DNA of 64,000 nt from WGMK01 sp046047315 (GTDB lineage Bacteria; Hydrogenedentota; Hydrogenedentia; Hydrogenedentales; JAEUWI01): the NCBI GenBank assembly GCA_046047315.1, contig JBJOID010000062.1, forward strand, positions 50,479 to 114,478, written 5' to 3'. The translations under genes were made by a program, and so were the position numbers. The notes beneath the pieces are model-generated. The model saw only the letters and a program-made list of their open reading frames with translations. It searched no databases and was not told where the DNA came from. How positions within the stretch are numbered: position 1 is the first letter of the stretch; the number at the start of each line of letters is the position of its first letter. Of the stretch, positions 17,271 through 26,931 are shown one piece after another.

Positions 17271-18770
17271 TTAGCGGCGCGCGGGCAGGTGCGGCAGATG
17301 CAGCCGCCGTTCCAGCCAGCGGGAAAGCCGCACAAAGGGCAGGCCCAGCAGCAGATAGATGATGGCGACCACGATCCCGGCGCCCAGGTAGTCGTAGTAG
17401 GTGGTCGATATTTGGCCATAGGCCTTGGTCAGTTCAACCAGGGTGATGACCGACACCAGCGAGGAGTCCTTGAGCAGCGAGATGAAATCATTCGTCACCG
17501 GCGGCAGCACAAGGCGCAATGCCTGTGGAGCGACCACATGCCGGATGGTTTGCCAGCGCGTCATGCCCAGGGCGAGCGCCGCCTCGGTTTGCGCGTGCGG
17601 CACGCTCAGGAAACCCGCGCGGTAGTTCTCGGCCTCGTAGGCCGCGTAGTTCAAGGCCAGCGCGGCCACCCCCGCCGCAAAGGGCGACAGGCTGATGCCA
17701 AGGCTGGGCAGGCCATAGAAGACCAGCAGCAATTGAATGAGCAGCGGCGTGCCGCGAACCACCTCGATGTAGGCGACCGCCAGCAGCGAAAGGGGGCGTG
17801 CCCCGTAGAGGCGCGCCAGCGCAATCGCGAAACCCAGCAACATCGCCAGCGCCATCGAGAGCACCGATATCTGGATGGTGACCAGCGCTGCCCGCCCGAA
17901 CACGGGCAGATAGCCGAGGTAGCGGTCTACCCGGTCGCGCCAGGTGACTGGCTGTTCATGCCGCGCCACCCAGGCCTCGTAGGCCGAGGGCGCGACGGTG
18001 GCTGTGGCGAAGTCGCCGAACTCATTTGCCGTGAGGTCGTTCCAGAGATTCCACCGCTGGAGTATTTCCCGCAGCTCGCCGCTTTCCCGCATCGCCGTCA
18101 GCGCCTCGTTGAACTCCCGGCGCAGGACCTCGTTCTCCGGCGCAAAGGCAAAGCCATACACGATGCGGCCAATGGGCTCTCCCGCCAGCTTCACGTCGCG
18201 CCGGGGGCCCGCGTAATACAGCGCCACGGGGGCGTCGAAAAGCGCCGCATCCACCCGGCCGCGCGCCAGATCGTCCAGGCCGTTCACCTCGGTGGGATAG
18301 GCGCGGATGTCCACCCCACCCAGTGATTCAAGCACGTAGTACGCGCCGGATTCCTTGAGCGTCGCCACCACCCGCCCCTGGCAGTCCTCGATGCCATCCA
18401 GCAAAAACTCGCCCCGGCGCACGCAGAGCTGAAGGCTGGTCACGTAATACGGGATGGAGAAGGCTACCGATTCCTCGTGCTCGGGCGTGATCTCCTGCCC
18501 CTGGATGGCCACGTCGTAGAGGTCCCGCCGCAGCCCCGGGATGAGCTTGTCCCACTCGTTCTGCACCAGCACAGGTTCGCGTCCGAGGCGGGCGGCAATC
18601 GCCTCGATGATCTCGATCTCGAATCCCGCCAGGCGATCGCCGTCCTCGCTGTCCTGGAACACATAGGGCACGCCGCCCTCGAGGTCCGCGCCGTAGCGCA
18701 GCGCCGGCAGCGGATTCGCCTGCGCCGTGAGGCAAAGTAACAGCCCTGCCAGGGCCATCGCGCATCTCAT
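17271..18770 (-). CDS. Amino-acid ABC transporter, fused binding protein and permease
   Basis: 499 residues. A signal peptide (about 1-18) leads into a solute-binding domain of the polar amino-acid family (about 22-265: LAGFEIEIIEAIAARLG, VAIQGQEITPEHEESVAFSIPYY). The C-terminal part (about 285-495) is a HisM/GlnP-type permease with EVVRGTPLLIQLLLVFYG and the ATPase-contact EAM loop EAALALGMTRWQTIRHVV. Fusions of this kind are known in the family. Its start overlaps the ATPase gene by ATGA. The substrate is probably a polar or acidic amino acid; exact specificity cannot be read. Confidence 0.9.
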   Translation of the reverse strand: MRCAMALAGLLLCLTAQANPLPALRYGADLEGGVPYVFQDSEDGDRLAGFEIEIIEAIAARLGREPVLVQNEWDKLIPGLRRDLYDVAIQGQEITPEHEESVAFSIPYYVTSLQLCVRRGEFLLDGIEDCQGRVVATLKESGAYYVLESLGGVDIRAYPTEVNGLDDLARGRVDAALFDAPVALYYAGPRRDVKLAGEPIGRIVYGFAFAPENEVLRREFNEALTAMRESGELREILQRWNLWNDLTANEFGDFATATVAPSAYEAWVARHEQPVTWRDRVDRYLGYLPVFGRAALVTIQISVLSMALAMLLGFAIALARLYGARPLSLLAVAYIEVVRGTPLLIQLLLVFYGLPSLGISLSPFAAGVAALALNYAAYEAENYRAGFLSVPHAQTEAALALGMTRWQTIRHVVAPQALRLVLPPVTNDFISLLKDSSLVSVITLVELTKAYGQISTTYYDYLGAGIVVAIIYLLLGLPFVRLSRWLERRLHLPHLPARR

Positions 18771-19540
18771 GGCTGTCCGCTCCAGAACCGGCGAAGATAG
18801 CGGCGGGTGCGCTCATCCCTCGGCGAGACGAACAACCCGTCGCCCGGGGCCTCCTCGATGAAGTGGCCCCCTTCCATGTAGATGATGCGGTCGGAAGCCT
18901 CGCGCGCGAAGCGCATCTCGTGGGTCACCACCACCTGGGTCATCCCTTCGGCATGGAGCGCGCGCATCACTTCAAGCACCTCGTCCACCAATTCGGGATC
19001 CAGCGCCGAGGTCGGCTCGTCATACAGCATCACCTCGGGATCCATCGCCAGCGCCCGGGCAATCGCGGCGCGCTGCTGCTGTCCCCCCGAAAGCTGGTGC
19101 GGATATTTGTCCCGATGCGCCGCGAGGCCCACCTTTTCCAAAAGCGCCGCCGCATGCCGGCGCGCTTCCCCGCGTGGCCGACCCCGCACCACCGTGGGCG
19201 CAAGCGCCACGTTGTCCAAGGCGCTCAGGTGGGGGAAGAGATTCAGCGACTGGAACAGCAGCCCCACCCGCTCCCGCAGCCGGTGGGCCGCCTGGTGGAA
19301 GGCGCCGCGTCCCGGTTCCGCGTGCAGCGTGGCGTCGTCCACCCGCACCGTTCCCGCATCCGCGGCCTCAAGCCCGTTGATGCAGCGCAACAGGGTGCTC
19401 TTGCCGCAGCCCGAGGGACCGATGATTGAGAGCAGCTCGCCGCGCGCCACGCGCAGGTCCACCCCCGCCAGCACCCTGTGTCCGGCGAAGGACTTGGCGA
19501 GTCCCGAGACTTCGATAATCGGCGGCATGGATTCCGTCAT
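18767..19540 (-). CDS. Amino-acid ABC transporter, ATP-binding protein
   Basis: 257-residue GlnQ/HisP-type ATPase. Walker A GPSGCGKSTLL, Q-loop LLFQSLNLFPH, signature LSGGQQQRAAIARAL, Walker B VMLYDEPTSALDPE and the switch VVTHEMRFARE are all present. It drives the fused binding-protein/permease encoded immediately downstream (four-base overlap). mscL ends seven bases upstream, so the genes may share a transcript. Confidence 0.94.
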   Translation of the reverse strand: MTESMPPIIEVSGLAKSFAGHRVLAGVDLRVARGELLSIIGPSGCGKSTLLRCINGLEAADAGTVRVDDATLHAEPGRGAFHQAAHRLRERVGLLFQSLNLFPHLSALDNVALAPTVVRGRPRGEARRHAAALLEKVGLAAHRDKYPHQLSGGQQQRAAIARALAMDPEVMLYDEPTSALDPELVDEVLEVMRALHAEGMTQVVVTHEMRFAREASDRIIYMEGGHFIEEAPGDGLFVSPRDERTRRYLRRFWSGQP

Positions 19541-19547
19541 GCGGGCT

Positions 19548-20000
19548 TCAGGCCGCGCCCTGCCGCGACTTCAGCAGGTCGCGAATCTCCGCCAGCAATT
19601 CTTCTTCGCGCGTAGGAGCGGGCGGTTCCGGGTCCGCTGCCGCAGCCTGTTTCGTGCGCAGCACGAAACCCAGAAACTTCACGGTGAAGAAGAAGAGGGC
19701 CAGCGACACGATCAGGAAGTTGACGATTTCGCCGAGGAACAGGCCGTAGGGGATTTCCTTTTCGCCCACCATCAGTTTCCAGCCGAGGTAACCCTGCTCG
19801 CTGGGCGTCAGGAGACCCACGGTCGGCATGATGAGGTGCTTCACCAGGGAATCGACGATCTTCCCGAAGGCGCCCCCGATGACCACGCCCACCGCCAGCT
19901 CGATGGCGTTGCCCTTGAGGGCGAAGGCCTTGAATTCGTCCACCAGGCCCCGGGCCCTTTTGGCGGCCCCCGCCGCCGCCGCGTTCGCGAGATTGCTCAT
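19548..20000 (-). CDS. mscL: Large-conductance mechanosensitive channel
   Basis: 150 residues. MscL is a homopentameric inner-membrane valve that opens under hypo-osmotic stress. Seen: N-terminal FKAFALKGNAIELAVGVVIGGAFGKIVDSLV (first transmembrane helix with the Gly-rich gate), the periplasmic loop with MPTVG, second helix FLIVSLALFFFTVKFL and a C-terminal charged bundle EEELLAEIRDLLK. The N-terminus is about ten residues longer than in E. coli. First of a run with the amino-acid ABC genes. Confidence 0.95.
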   Translation of the reverse strand: MSNLANAAAAGAAKRARGLVDEFKAFALKGNAIELAVGVVIGGAFGKIVDSLVKHLIMPTVGLLTPSEQGYLGWKLMVGEKEIPYGLFLGEIVNFLIVSLALFFFTVKFLGFVLRTKQAAAADPEPPAPTREEELLAEIRDLLKSRQGAA

Positions 20001-20089
20001 GGTATCCCGTGCTCCCTTTTTGGCGCGGAGGATTCATCCCTCCGCAGGAGAGCGCAGCATAATCCAGCGTCGCGGCCGCGCGCTATCTC

Positions 20090-21460
20090 TCACACGGCGC
20101 GTATCTCGTCGATCATCCCGGTGCTGTCGCCAAACTGCTCCACCTCCACCCCCATCGCGTCAAGCATGGTCAGGTAGAGATTGCAGAGCGGCGTCTCCTT
20201 CTCGCTGGCCACGTGGTATCCGGTGCGCAGGCTGCCGCCGCCCCGGCCCGCCAGCAGGATCGGCAGGTTGTTCGGGTTGTGCAGGTTGCCGTCGGACATG
20301 CTGGAACCAAAGAGAATCATGCTGTTGTCCAGCAGGTTGCCCTCCCCCTCGGGGATGGCGCGCAGCCGGTCCAGCAGATACGCGAACTGTTCCGTGTGCC
20401 AGCGGTTGATCTCCATGTACTGGCGGATTTTCTCTTCCTTGTCCTCATGGTGCGACATGTCGTGGTGTCCGCCCGATACCCCGGGCAGGAAGGAGAAATT
20501 GCGCCCAGAGACGTCGTTGGCAAACATGAAGGAGGTCACCCGCGTCGAGTCGGTCTGGAAGGCCAGCACCATCAGGTCCATCATGATTTGGATGTGCTCG
20601 CGGAAATCCGCCGGCACGCCCGCCGGGGGCGGCGGCAACTCGGGGTTGGTCTCGGGCCGCCAGTCGCGCGGGTCGGGATTCTGCGCGAAGGCGATGCGCC
20701 GTTCGACCGCGTGGATGGATTCCAGGTACTCGTCGATCTTCACCTGGTCGTCGCGGCCCAGCTTGCGGCGCAGCCGCTTCGAGTCGTCCAGCACCAGGTC
20801 GAGGATGCTCTGCTTGTCGTCGCCACGCAGCGCCTTGCGCATCTCGCGGCCCGTGGCGTCCTTGTAGCCGAAGAGCCGCTCGTAGACGAAGCGTGGATTG
20901 ATTTCCTTGGCCACCGGCAGCGTGGGCGTGCGCCAGGAGATGTACGAGCCATACAGCCGCGTATAGCCCACGTTGCTGTCGATGCCCGAGATCACCGGGT
21001 CGATGCCCAGCTCCAGCGAAGGGATGGGCGTCATGTGGCCCAGGCGCTCAGCGGCGAGCTGGTCCATCGAAATGCCGCCCGCGCTGATGTTCTTGCCCGT
21101 GGTTTTCATCACCGGCTCGCCCGTCAGGAAGTTGGCGGTCTTCGCGTAGTGGCCGTCGCCCATGCGGCTGGCGGCCTTGTCCAGCTGCGACAGCACGTTC
21201 ACATAGGCGCGGTGGCGGTTGATCGGTTCGAGCGCGTAGGGCGTCCGGTAGCCGAGCCCCGTCTCCTTTGGAATCCACGCGTCCTGCCAGACTCCGTTCG
21301 GGAAGTAGATGCAGGCCATGCGCACGGGCGGCTTGGGCCCGGCCACCGCGGCGGCGGCCCGCTTGGGGGCAATCATTGCGTCGAGCAGGGGCAGCGCCAT
21401 GGCGGCCCCCATGCCGCGCAGCATCGTGCGCCTCGAAATCAGCCAGCTCGGTTCACTCAT
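20090..21460 (-). CDS. DUF1552 protein (HXXSHH family), Tat-exported
   Basis: 456 residues. A twin-arginine signal SRRTMLRG is followed by a hydrophobic run (about 11-38). The family motif HXXSHH is present as HDMSHH. Such proteins are typical of planctomycetes and relatives and always occur next to cytochrome-domain DUF1585/1587/1588/1592/1595 proteins, as here (13 bases apart). The biochemical role is not established. GGAG precedes the ATG. The cytochrome gene is upstream, so the two are expected to be co-transcribed. Confidence 0.9.
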   Translation of the reverse strand: MSEPSWLISRRTMLRGMGAAMALPLLDAMIAPKRAAAAVAGPKPPVRMACIYFPNGVWQDAWIPKETGLGYRTPYALEPINRHRAYVNVLSQLDKAASRMGDGHYAKTANFLTGEPVMKTTGKNISAGGISMDQLAAERLGHMTPIPSLELGIDPVISGIDSNVGYTRLYGSYISWRTPTLPVAKEINPRFVYERLFGYKDATGREMRKALRGDDKQSILDLVLDDSKRLRRKLGRDDQVKIDEYLESIHAVERRIAFAQNPDPRDWRPETNPELPPPPAGVPADFREHIQIMMDLMVLAFQTDSTRVTSFMFANDVSGRNFSFLPGVSGGHHDMSHHEDKEEKIRQYMEINRWHTEQFAYLLDRLRAIPEGEGNLLDNSMILFGSSMSDGNLHNPNNLPILLAGRGGGSLRTGYHVASEKETPLCNLYLTMLDAMGVEVEQFGDSTGMIDEIRAV

Positions 21461-21473
21461 GGGTTACTGCTCC

Positions 21474-23453
21474 TCAGGATCCCTCGGCGCTGAAACGGTG
21501 CCGGAAAGGATAACTCATTACAATCTCGCGCACCAGCGCATGTGACTGATAGCCATTGGCGTCGAGCTGCTCCACGCACTTGTCGATCACGCACTCGTCG
21601 TAGTGCGTAAGCGTGCGCCCGAGGGCATAGCCGAGCAGCTTGCGCGAAAGGTTCCGCGCGAACTCGCCGCGCCGGCTCAGCAACAGCTGCTTCAACTCGG
21701 CAGGGCCATTGAAGGTCTCGCCGGTCGGCAGTTCGCCTTGCGCGTCCACGGGGTGGCCGGCGCTCTCGTCACGCCAGCGTCCCAGCGGGTCGAAGTTCTC
21801 CAGCCCGAAGCCGAGGGGGTCCATGCGCGCATGGCAGGAAGCGCAGTCCGGATTCACGCGGTGCGCTTCCAGCCGTTGCCGCAGGGTCATCCCGTCGGTC
21901 TGGCGGTCGTCCGCCGGCAGCGCGCCCGCGCCCGGCGGCGGTGGCGGCATGTGGTCGCCCAGCAGTTGTTCCAGCACCCACTTGCCGCGCAACACGGGGC
22001 TGGTGCGCAGCGGCTGCGAAGTGGCGGCCAGCACCGCCGGCATGCCCAACACGCCACCGCGCCGGGCATCCGCCAGTTGCACCCGTTGCAGCTTCTCCCC
22101 CTCCACCCCCTCGATGCCGTAAATCCGGGCCAGCTCCGCGTTGGCGAAGGTGTAGTCCGCGTCGATCAATTCCAGCAGGCTGCGGTTTTCCGCCATCACC
22201 CCGTGGAAGAACAGGGCCGCCTCGGCGCGCATGGCCTCCGTCAGCGCGGGCGTGAACTCCGGGAAACGCTCCGTGTCCAGCCGGATGGTCTCGCCCAGTT
22301 GCGATATGCCCAGCCACTGGGTGGCGAACTGCTCACCGAGCGCCCGCGACTTGGGATCCGCCAGCATGCGGTATACCTGACGGAGCAGCTCCTCGTCGTC
22401 CTGCAGGAGTCCCGCCTCGGCCGCCGCAAAGAGGGCGTCGTCCGGCATCGAGGACCACAGGAAATACGACAGGCGCGAGGCCAGGGGATAATCCTGCAAG
22501 CGGTATACCCCATGCTCGTCGGGCTTGGGCTCCGCCAGGAAGAGGAAGTTGGGCGACACCAGCGCCGCCTTGTAGGCAATCTTGAGCGCGCTCTCGAAAT
22601 CATCGCCACGTTCCAGGGCCCGCGCCGTCAGCGAAAGCAGGTGCCCCGTCTCGACGGGCCGCACCGGACGGCGCCAGGCACGCGCCAGAAACTGTGTCAA
22701 CGAGGCGCGCGCCGCACCCAGCGCGTCCCGGTTCTCGTCCGGCCACACGGGGATGAGCACGCGCCGCCGGAAGACCGCGTCGGCCGCGCCCGGCTCGTGC
22801 CTCCGCGCCGGGGCGCTGGCGGCAACCACGTCGCCCTCTTTCGGTGACGAGGGCGGGAGCGCCATTTCGATGGCGTAGTCTGCAGCGTCGAGATATTTCT
22901 CGGCCTGGATGGCGGACAGGAACAAGGCGCTGCCGTCAGTGTCGAAGCCTTCGCCACCCGCGCCATCCGCGGGGAACAGCTCGGCAAGGTCGAGCTTGAG
23001 GTACAACAAATCGCGCAGGGTGTTCTCGTACTCCTGCCGATTGAGGCGGCGGCTCATCACATAGCCGGGGTACCAGTCCGTGCTGGCTTCGCTGATGAGC
23101 ACGTTGCAGTCCGCGCGCGTGTCCTTGGCCTGGCTAATCCACTCCAGCAGCGTCGTGCGTTCTTCCTCGCTCAGCGGATCGCGCGTCTTGGGCGGCATTT
23201 CCAGGTTCGCCACCCGCGACTCCACCCGGTTCCACAAGGCCAGCTCCATCACAATCTGGTTGCGGTCCTGGAAGCGTTCGAGGTTCAGGTCGCCCTTGGG
23301 GCGCTTCTCGTTGTGGCAGCCGTAGCAGTGGGTCTCAAGGATGGGCCGCACCACGTCAAACGCGGGCGGTTCCGCAAATCCCGGCATGGCGGTCATCGCG
23401 AGCGCTGTCGCCAACGCCATACTGCTTGCGCTGCCTTTGCGGCTCCAATTCAT
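21474..23453 (-). CDS. Planctomycete-type cytochrome C protein (DUF1587/1592/1595/1588/1585)
   Basis: 659 residues, exported (signal about 1-28). The N-terminal c-type heme site is CYGCH, with the following KRPKGDLNLERF and MPPK, matching PSCyt1-like domains. Middle modules match the PSD series: LNRQEYENTLRDLL (DUF1587), the DUF1595/1592 helical part with RLSYFLWSSMPDDAL, and DUF1588/1585 with RTSPVLRGKWVLEQLLG, a second heme-like CASCH motif and FARNLSRKLLGYALGR. It is probably a periplasmic heme or electron-transfer protein paired with the DUF1552 protein. Function unproven. Confidence 0.9.
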   Translation of the reverse strand: MNWSRKGSASSMALATALAMTAMPGFAEPPAFDVVRPILETHCYGCHNEKRPKGDLNLERFQDRNQIVMELALWNRVESRVANLEMPPKTRDPLSEEERTTLLEWISQAKDTRADCNVLISEASTDWYPGYVMSRRLNRQEYENTLRDLLYLKLDLAELFPADGAGGEGFDTDGSALFLSAIQAEKYLDAADYAIEMALPPSSPKEGDVVAASAPARRHEPGAADAVFRRRVLIPVWPDENRDALGAARASLTQFLARAWRRPVRPVETGHLLSLTARALERGDDFESALKIAYKAALVSPNFLFLAEPKPDEHGVYRLQDYPLASRLSYFLWSSMPDDALFAAAEAGLLQDDEELLRQVYRMLADPKSRALGEQFATQWLGISQLGETIRLDTERFPEFTPALTEAMRAEAALFFHGVMAENRSLLELIDADYTFANAELARIYGIEGVEGEKLQRVQLADARRGGVLGMPAVLAATSQPLRTSPVLRGKWVLEQLLGDHMPPPPPGAGALPADDRQTDGMTLRQRLEAHRVNPDCASCHARMDPLGFGLENFDPLGRWRDESAGHPVDAQGELPTGETFNGPAELKQLLLSRRGEFARNLSRKLLGYALGRTLTHYDECVIDKCVEQLDANGYQSHALVREIVMSYPFRHRFSAEGS

Positions 23454-23468
23454 CTGCCGGATACCTCA

Positions 23469-23506
23469 GTCTCAGCCGGGCGACACTCGCCCACCTTTTC
23501 TGAGAC
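23469..23506 (-). repeat. Nested inverted repeat in the leader of the cytochrome gene
   Basis: GTCTCAG (23469-23475) pairs with CTGAGAC (23500-23506), and inside it GGGCGA (23478-23483) pairs with TCGCCC (23487-23492) around a three-base loop. It lies 16 bases upstream of the start codon at 23453 and lacks a U-tract, so it looks like a structured leader or operator rather than a terminator. The rest of the 115-base gap holds nothing recognised. Confidence 0.5.
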
Positions 23507-23568
23507 TTCCGCTGGCACGCGGTAGTTTCACGACATGAACTGCGATAACTTCGAAAAAACCCGAAGCA

Positions 23569-24837
23569 TCAACCAGGCTTGCCATTCCGGGGCGCGTTAG
23601 CCGGAGCCTTGTCCATCAGTTCAAGCCGGATGCGCGCGATGTAGTTCGGGCCGCCATCGAGCACTTCGATTTTGTAGCCGCCCGCCGTGAAGACCTCGCC
23701 CTTGTCCGGGATGCGGCCCGCGAGCCGCATGACCCAGCCCGCCACGGTTTCCACCTCGTCATCCTCGATACCCAGCTCGAGCTCGTACTCGGCGTCAACC
23801 AGCGCCATGCGCGCGTCGATGCTCCACGCGTTGAGCCCCACCTTGCGGATGGGCTCCTCGGCCTTGTCGTGCTCGTCGTGAATCTCGCCGAAGATTTCCT
23901 CGAGGATGTCTTCCACGGTAATCAGGCCATCGGTGCCCCCGAACTCGTCGGTGACAATCGCGATGCGCTTGCGCGTGGCGCGCATCTGCTCGAGCAGGTC
24001 GTCGAGGCGCATCGTGTCCGGCACGTGCATCACGGGCTGAATGAAGCGCGCAATGTCGCTGTCATTCTTCCCGGTGTCGGTGAGCACCGAGAAGGCGCTG
24101 GCCACGCCGATGATCTGGTCGATATTGTCGCGATACACGGGGATGCGGGTGAAGCCGGTCTCCCGGAACACGGCCACCAGGTCGCGCCGCGAGAAGGTCT
24201 CGGAGACCGCCTTGATGCGGATGCGCGGCACCATCACTTCCTTGGCATGCCGCGTGTGCAGGTCCATGACCGAATGGATCATTTCCTTCTCGTCGTCGTC
24301 GATGGCGCCGTGGTCCGCCGTCTCGTTCACCAGCACCCGCACGTCGTCGCTGGTGTTGAGCAGCGACCGGATCTCCTGCTGCTCGCGGTTCACGATGGCA
24401 ATGAAGCCGCGCGAGAGCCACATGATGGGATAGGTGAGCGGCGCCAGCAGCACGTCGAAGGCGCGAATGGCGGGGAGGAACAGCAGGGCAAGGCGCGTGG
24501 GATGTGCGCGGAAGATGCTCTTGGGCACCACCTCGCCAAAGATAAGGAACATGGGCGTGGCGATGATGGTGGCCCAGAGCGGCCCCACCTGTCGCGTGAG
24601 CGCCAGCGTGCCCATCACCAGCGCAAGGTTGGTGCCTACCAGCACCACCGTAATCATGTGGTCGGGCTTGTCGATGTAGGCCAGCAGCCGCTGCGCTGCC
24701 GGGCTGTTTTCCTTCTCCGCCATCGTCCGCACGCGCAGCGCGTTCGACGCGATGAAGCCCGTCTCATAGCCCGCGAAGAAGGCGTTCAGCAGCACCCCGG
24801 CGATGAAGAGAAACAGCAGGATGGCGAAGAGGCTCAT
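23569..24837 (-). CDS. CNNM/CorC-family membrane protein with CBS pair (second of two)
   Basis: 422 residues. An N-terminal DUF21/CNNM transmembrane domain (about 1-190) with FFAGYETGFIASNALR is followed by two CBS domains (about 205-330: VMVPRIRIKAVSE, VTDEFGGTDGLITVEDILEEIFGEI) and a CorC_HlyC domain at the end. The family includes HlyC/CorC and YtfL, linked to Mg2+ or other cation efflux, and is often near ybeY. It overlaps the preceding paralogue by ATGA. Confidence 0.9.
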   Translation of the reverse strand: MSLFAILLFLFIAGVLLNAFFAGYETGFIASNALRVRTMAEKENSPAAQRLLAYIDKPDHMITVVLVGTNLALVMGTLALTRQVGPLWATIIATPMFLIFGEVVPKSIFRAHPTRLALLFLPAIRAFDVLLAPLTYPIMWLSRGFIAIVNREQQEIRSLLNTSDDVRVLVNETADHGAIDDDEKEMIHSVMDLHTRHAKEVMVPRIRIKAVSETFSRRDLVAVFRETGFTRIPVYRDNIDQIIGVASAFSVLTDTGKNDSDIARFIQPVMHVPDTMRLDDLLEQMRATRKRIAIVTDEFGGTDGLITVEDILEEIFGEIHDEHDKAEEPIRKVGLNAWSIDARMALVDAEYELELGIEDDEVETVAGWVMRLAGRIPDKGEVFTAGGYKIEVLDGGPNYIARIRLELMDKAPANAPRNGKPG

Positions 24838-26432
24838 GCGGTGGCCTCCTCGTTTTCATGGGGCGCTTCCGCCGCCGCCAACACCCCCGCCGGCGTAGTG
24901 ATGTGCACGCGCTTCACCCACCGGCCATCCATCTCCGCCACGCGGAAATGCACGCCCTCGTAGTCCACTTCGTCGCCCATCTCGGGCAGCCGCTCGATAC
25001 GCTCCATCAGGAAGCCCGCCACGGTGGTGTGTTCCGGCGTCTCGAGTTGAAGCCCGGTCAACGGCTCGAGGTCCCACAGCGGGAAGCCGCCGTCCACCTC
25101 GAATTCGGTGTCGCTGATCCGCACCGGCACATGGGTTTCCTCGTGGCCGCTCTTTTCATCAATCGCCCCCACCACCTCGCGCAGCGCGTCTTCCAGCGTC
25201 ACCAGTCCCTCGGTGCCGCCGTACTCGTCCACCACGATCGCGATGTGCGTGCGCAACTGCTGCGCGGTGCGCACGAACTGCGCCACGGTCATCGACTCGG
25301 GCACGTAGTGCGCCTTGCGAATGAGCGGGCGAATCCGGTCCTGCAGGCGACCCTCCTCCACCAGCGGCAGCAGGTCCTTCGCGAACAGAATGCCGCGAAT
25401 CTGGTCGAGGCTCTCGCCAATTACGGGGATGCGCGACACGGGTCGCTCGCGAATCAGGTCGAGCGCCTCGGCCACCGTGGCCCCGAAGGGCAGGGTGATC
25501 ATGTCGCGGCGCGGCACGCGCACCTCGCGCACCTGCACCTCGCTGAATTCGAGGATGCCCTGGATCATCTTGCGCTCGTCCTGCTCGATGGCACCCGAGG
25601 CCTCGCCCTCGGACAGTAGCGAGAAGAGCTCCTCGTCGGTGATGAAGGGCGCGGGCGTCATGCGGCTGATGCCGGTAATCCGGAAGATGAGCGCAGTAAA
25701 GCCGATGAGCGCACTGCGCAAGGGAAACAGCACACGGTCGAATACCCAGAGAAAGGGTGCGGCAAACTGCGCGAAGGGCGCGGCGGAGCGCACCACGGTC
25801 ACCTTCGGCAGAATCTCGCCGAAGAACACCAGCACCGCGGTGGTCACCCCCAAGGCCAGCGGATAGGAGACTGTGGCGGGCATGAGGAGTCCGGCGCTGA
25901 AATACTGCTCGACCGGGCCGGAAAGCACGACCGACAGCAACACGTTCACGATGCTGTTCGTCATCAGCACCGTGGTGAGCAGGTTGCCGGGATGCTCCAT
26001 CAGCGTATAGACCAGCTTGCCGGTCATGCCGCCCATCTCATTCATGCTGCGTATCTTGAGCTTGTGCAGCGAGAAATAGGCCACTTCACTGGCCGAGCAA
26101 AAAGCACTGATGCCCAGCAATACCAGCGTGAGGCTAATGATGCCCGGGGTAAAAATCAGGTGCCACGGCGTGGCGGCGGCAGGGGCTTCAGCCTCGACGA
26201 CGGCCGACTGCGCGGCAAGGTCCTGGTTGGCTCCGGCCATTGCCAGGGCCAGCGCGGCCCACAGCAGGCATGCTCCGGCGCTTCCCCAGATTCCCCGTGT
26301 GAATTGGCCGCCGCCCGGCTCATGGTTTGCGGGCGTATGGGCGCCCCGCCGGCGGCGGGGCCTGTGTCGCGGAAAACGCGATCGCTGCAGCGATTCGCTA
26401 CTGTCGCCTTCCAAAGACTCTTTCACCTCCAC
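24834..26432 (-). CDS. CNNM/CorC-family membrane protein with CBS pair (first of two)
   Basis: Up to 532 residues. After an Arg-rich N-terminus and a hydrophobic signal-like stretch comes the DUF21/CNNM membrane domain (FCSASEVAYFSLHKLK), two CBS domains (VRVPRRDMITLP, VDEYGGTEGLVTLEDALREVVG) and a CorC_HlyC C-terminal domain. The GTG at 26432 lies one base after the ybeY stop; other GTG codons (26426) are equally possible and the first ~50 residues may not be translated. Two adjacent CNNM paralogues probably form a hetero-complex or have separate ions. Confidence 0.87.
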   Translation of the reverse strand: MEVKESLEGDSSESLQRSRFPRHRPRRRRGAHTPANHEPGGGQFTRGIWGSAGACLLWAALALAMAGANQDLAAQSAVVEAEAPAAATPWHLIFTPGIISLTLVLLGISAFCSASEVAYFSLHKLKIRSMNEMGGMTGKLVYTLMEHPGNLLTTVLMTNSIVNVLLSVVLSGPVEQYFSAGLLMPATVSYPLALGVTTAVLVFFGEILPKVTVVRSAAPFAQFAAPFLWVFDRVLFPLRSALIGFTALIFRITGISRMTPAPFITDEELFSLLSEGEASGAIEQDERKMIQGILEFSEVQVREVRVPRRDMITLPFGATVAEALDLIRERPVSRIPVIGESLDQIRGILFAKDLLPLVEEGRLQDRIRPLIRKAHYVPESMTVAQFVRTAQQLRTHIAIVVDEYGGTEGLVTLEDALREVVGAIDEKSGHEETHVPVRISDTEFEVDGGFPLWDLEPLTGLQLETPEHTTVAGFLMERIERLPEMGDEVDYEGVHFRVAEMDGRWVKRVHITTPAGVLAAAEAPHENEEATA

Positions 26433-26433
26433 C

Positions 26434-26931
26434 TCATGGCGCGCTCAATTTCCCCGTCCGGCCCTTGCGGGCGTGGGGAGGCGCGAACCATGCGGCGTCA
26501 AGAGTACGGCCAAGATACCGCGCCTGGAGCGCAATCATCTGCTTGCGCGCCTGCGCCGTATCGTGGTCGTAACCCAACAAGTGTAGCATACCGTGGCATA
26601 GGAGCAAACGAACTTCATCGCGCATTTTTGCCGGTTCCCCCGGCCAGCGCTGCTCCACGGTTTCCAGTGACATCACGATGTCCCCCAGCAGGCGCGTCTC
26701 CCCCGCCGGCCCTTCGGGCTGCTCGAAAGACAGCACGTCGGTCGGCTTGTTGACCTTTCGGTAGGCCCGGTTGATCGCGCGCATCTGTTCGTCGTCCACG
26801 AAGAGCACGCTCACCTCGCAGGCCTCCCGCACGCTCTCGCCCTCCGCGATGCGGTCGGCCAGCCGTTGCAGATCGTCGCGGCGATACAACTGCTTGCGGG
26901 TGGACTCCGAGCGCATGCCCAACCGCACCAT
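26434..26931 (-). CDS. ybeY: Endoribonuclease YbeY
   Basis: 165 residues. YbeY is a zinc-dependent RNase involved in 16S rRNA 3'-end maturation and ribosome quality control. The metal site HGMLHLLGYDH is complete, preceded by VNKPTDVLSFEQ. The ATG at 26931 shares one base with the pgpH stop (TGATG). The order phoH-pgpH-ybeY-corC-like is a well-known conserved cluster. Confidence 0.95.
   Translation of the reverse strand: MVRLGMRSESTRKQLYRRDDLQRLADRIAEGESVREACEVSVLFVDDEQMRAINRAYRKVNKPTDVLSFEQPEGPAGETRLLGDIVMSLETVEQRWPGEPAKMRDEVRLLLCHGMLHLLGYDHDTAQARKQMIALQARYLGRTLDAAWFAPPHARKGRTGKLSAP

Noticed and set aside
17271..18770. Binding-protein/permease fusion as an assembly error
   Set aside because: Such fusions are known in this transporter family, and the linker between domains is smooth and in frame.
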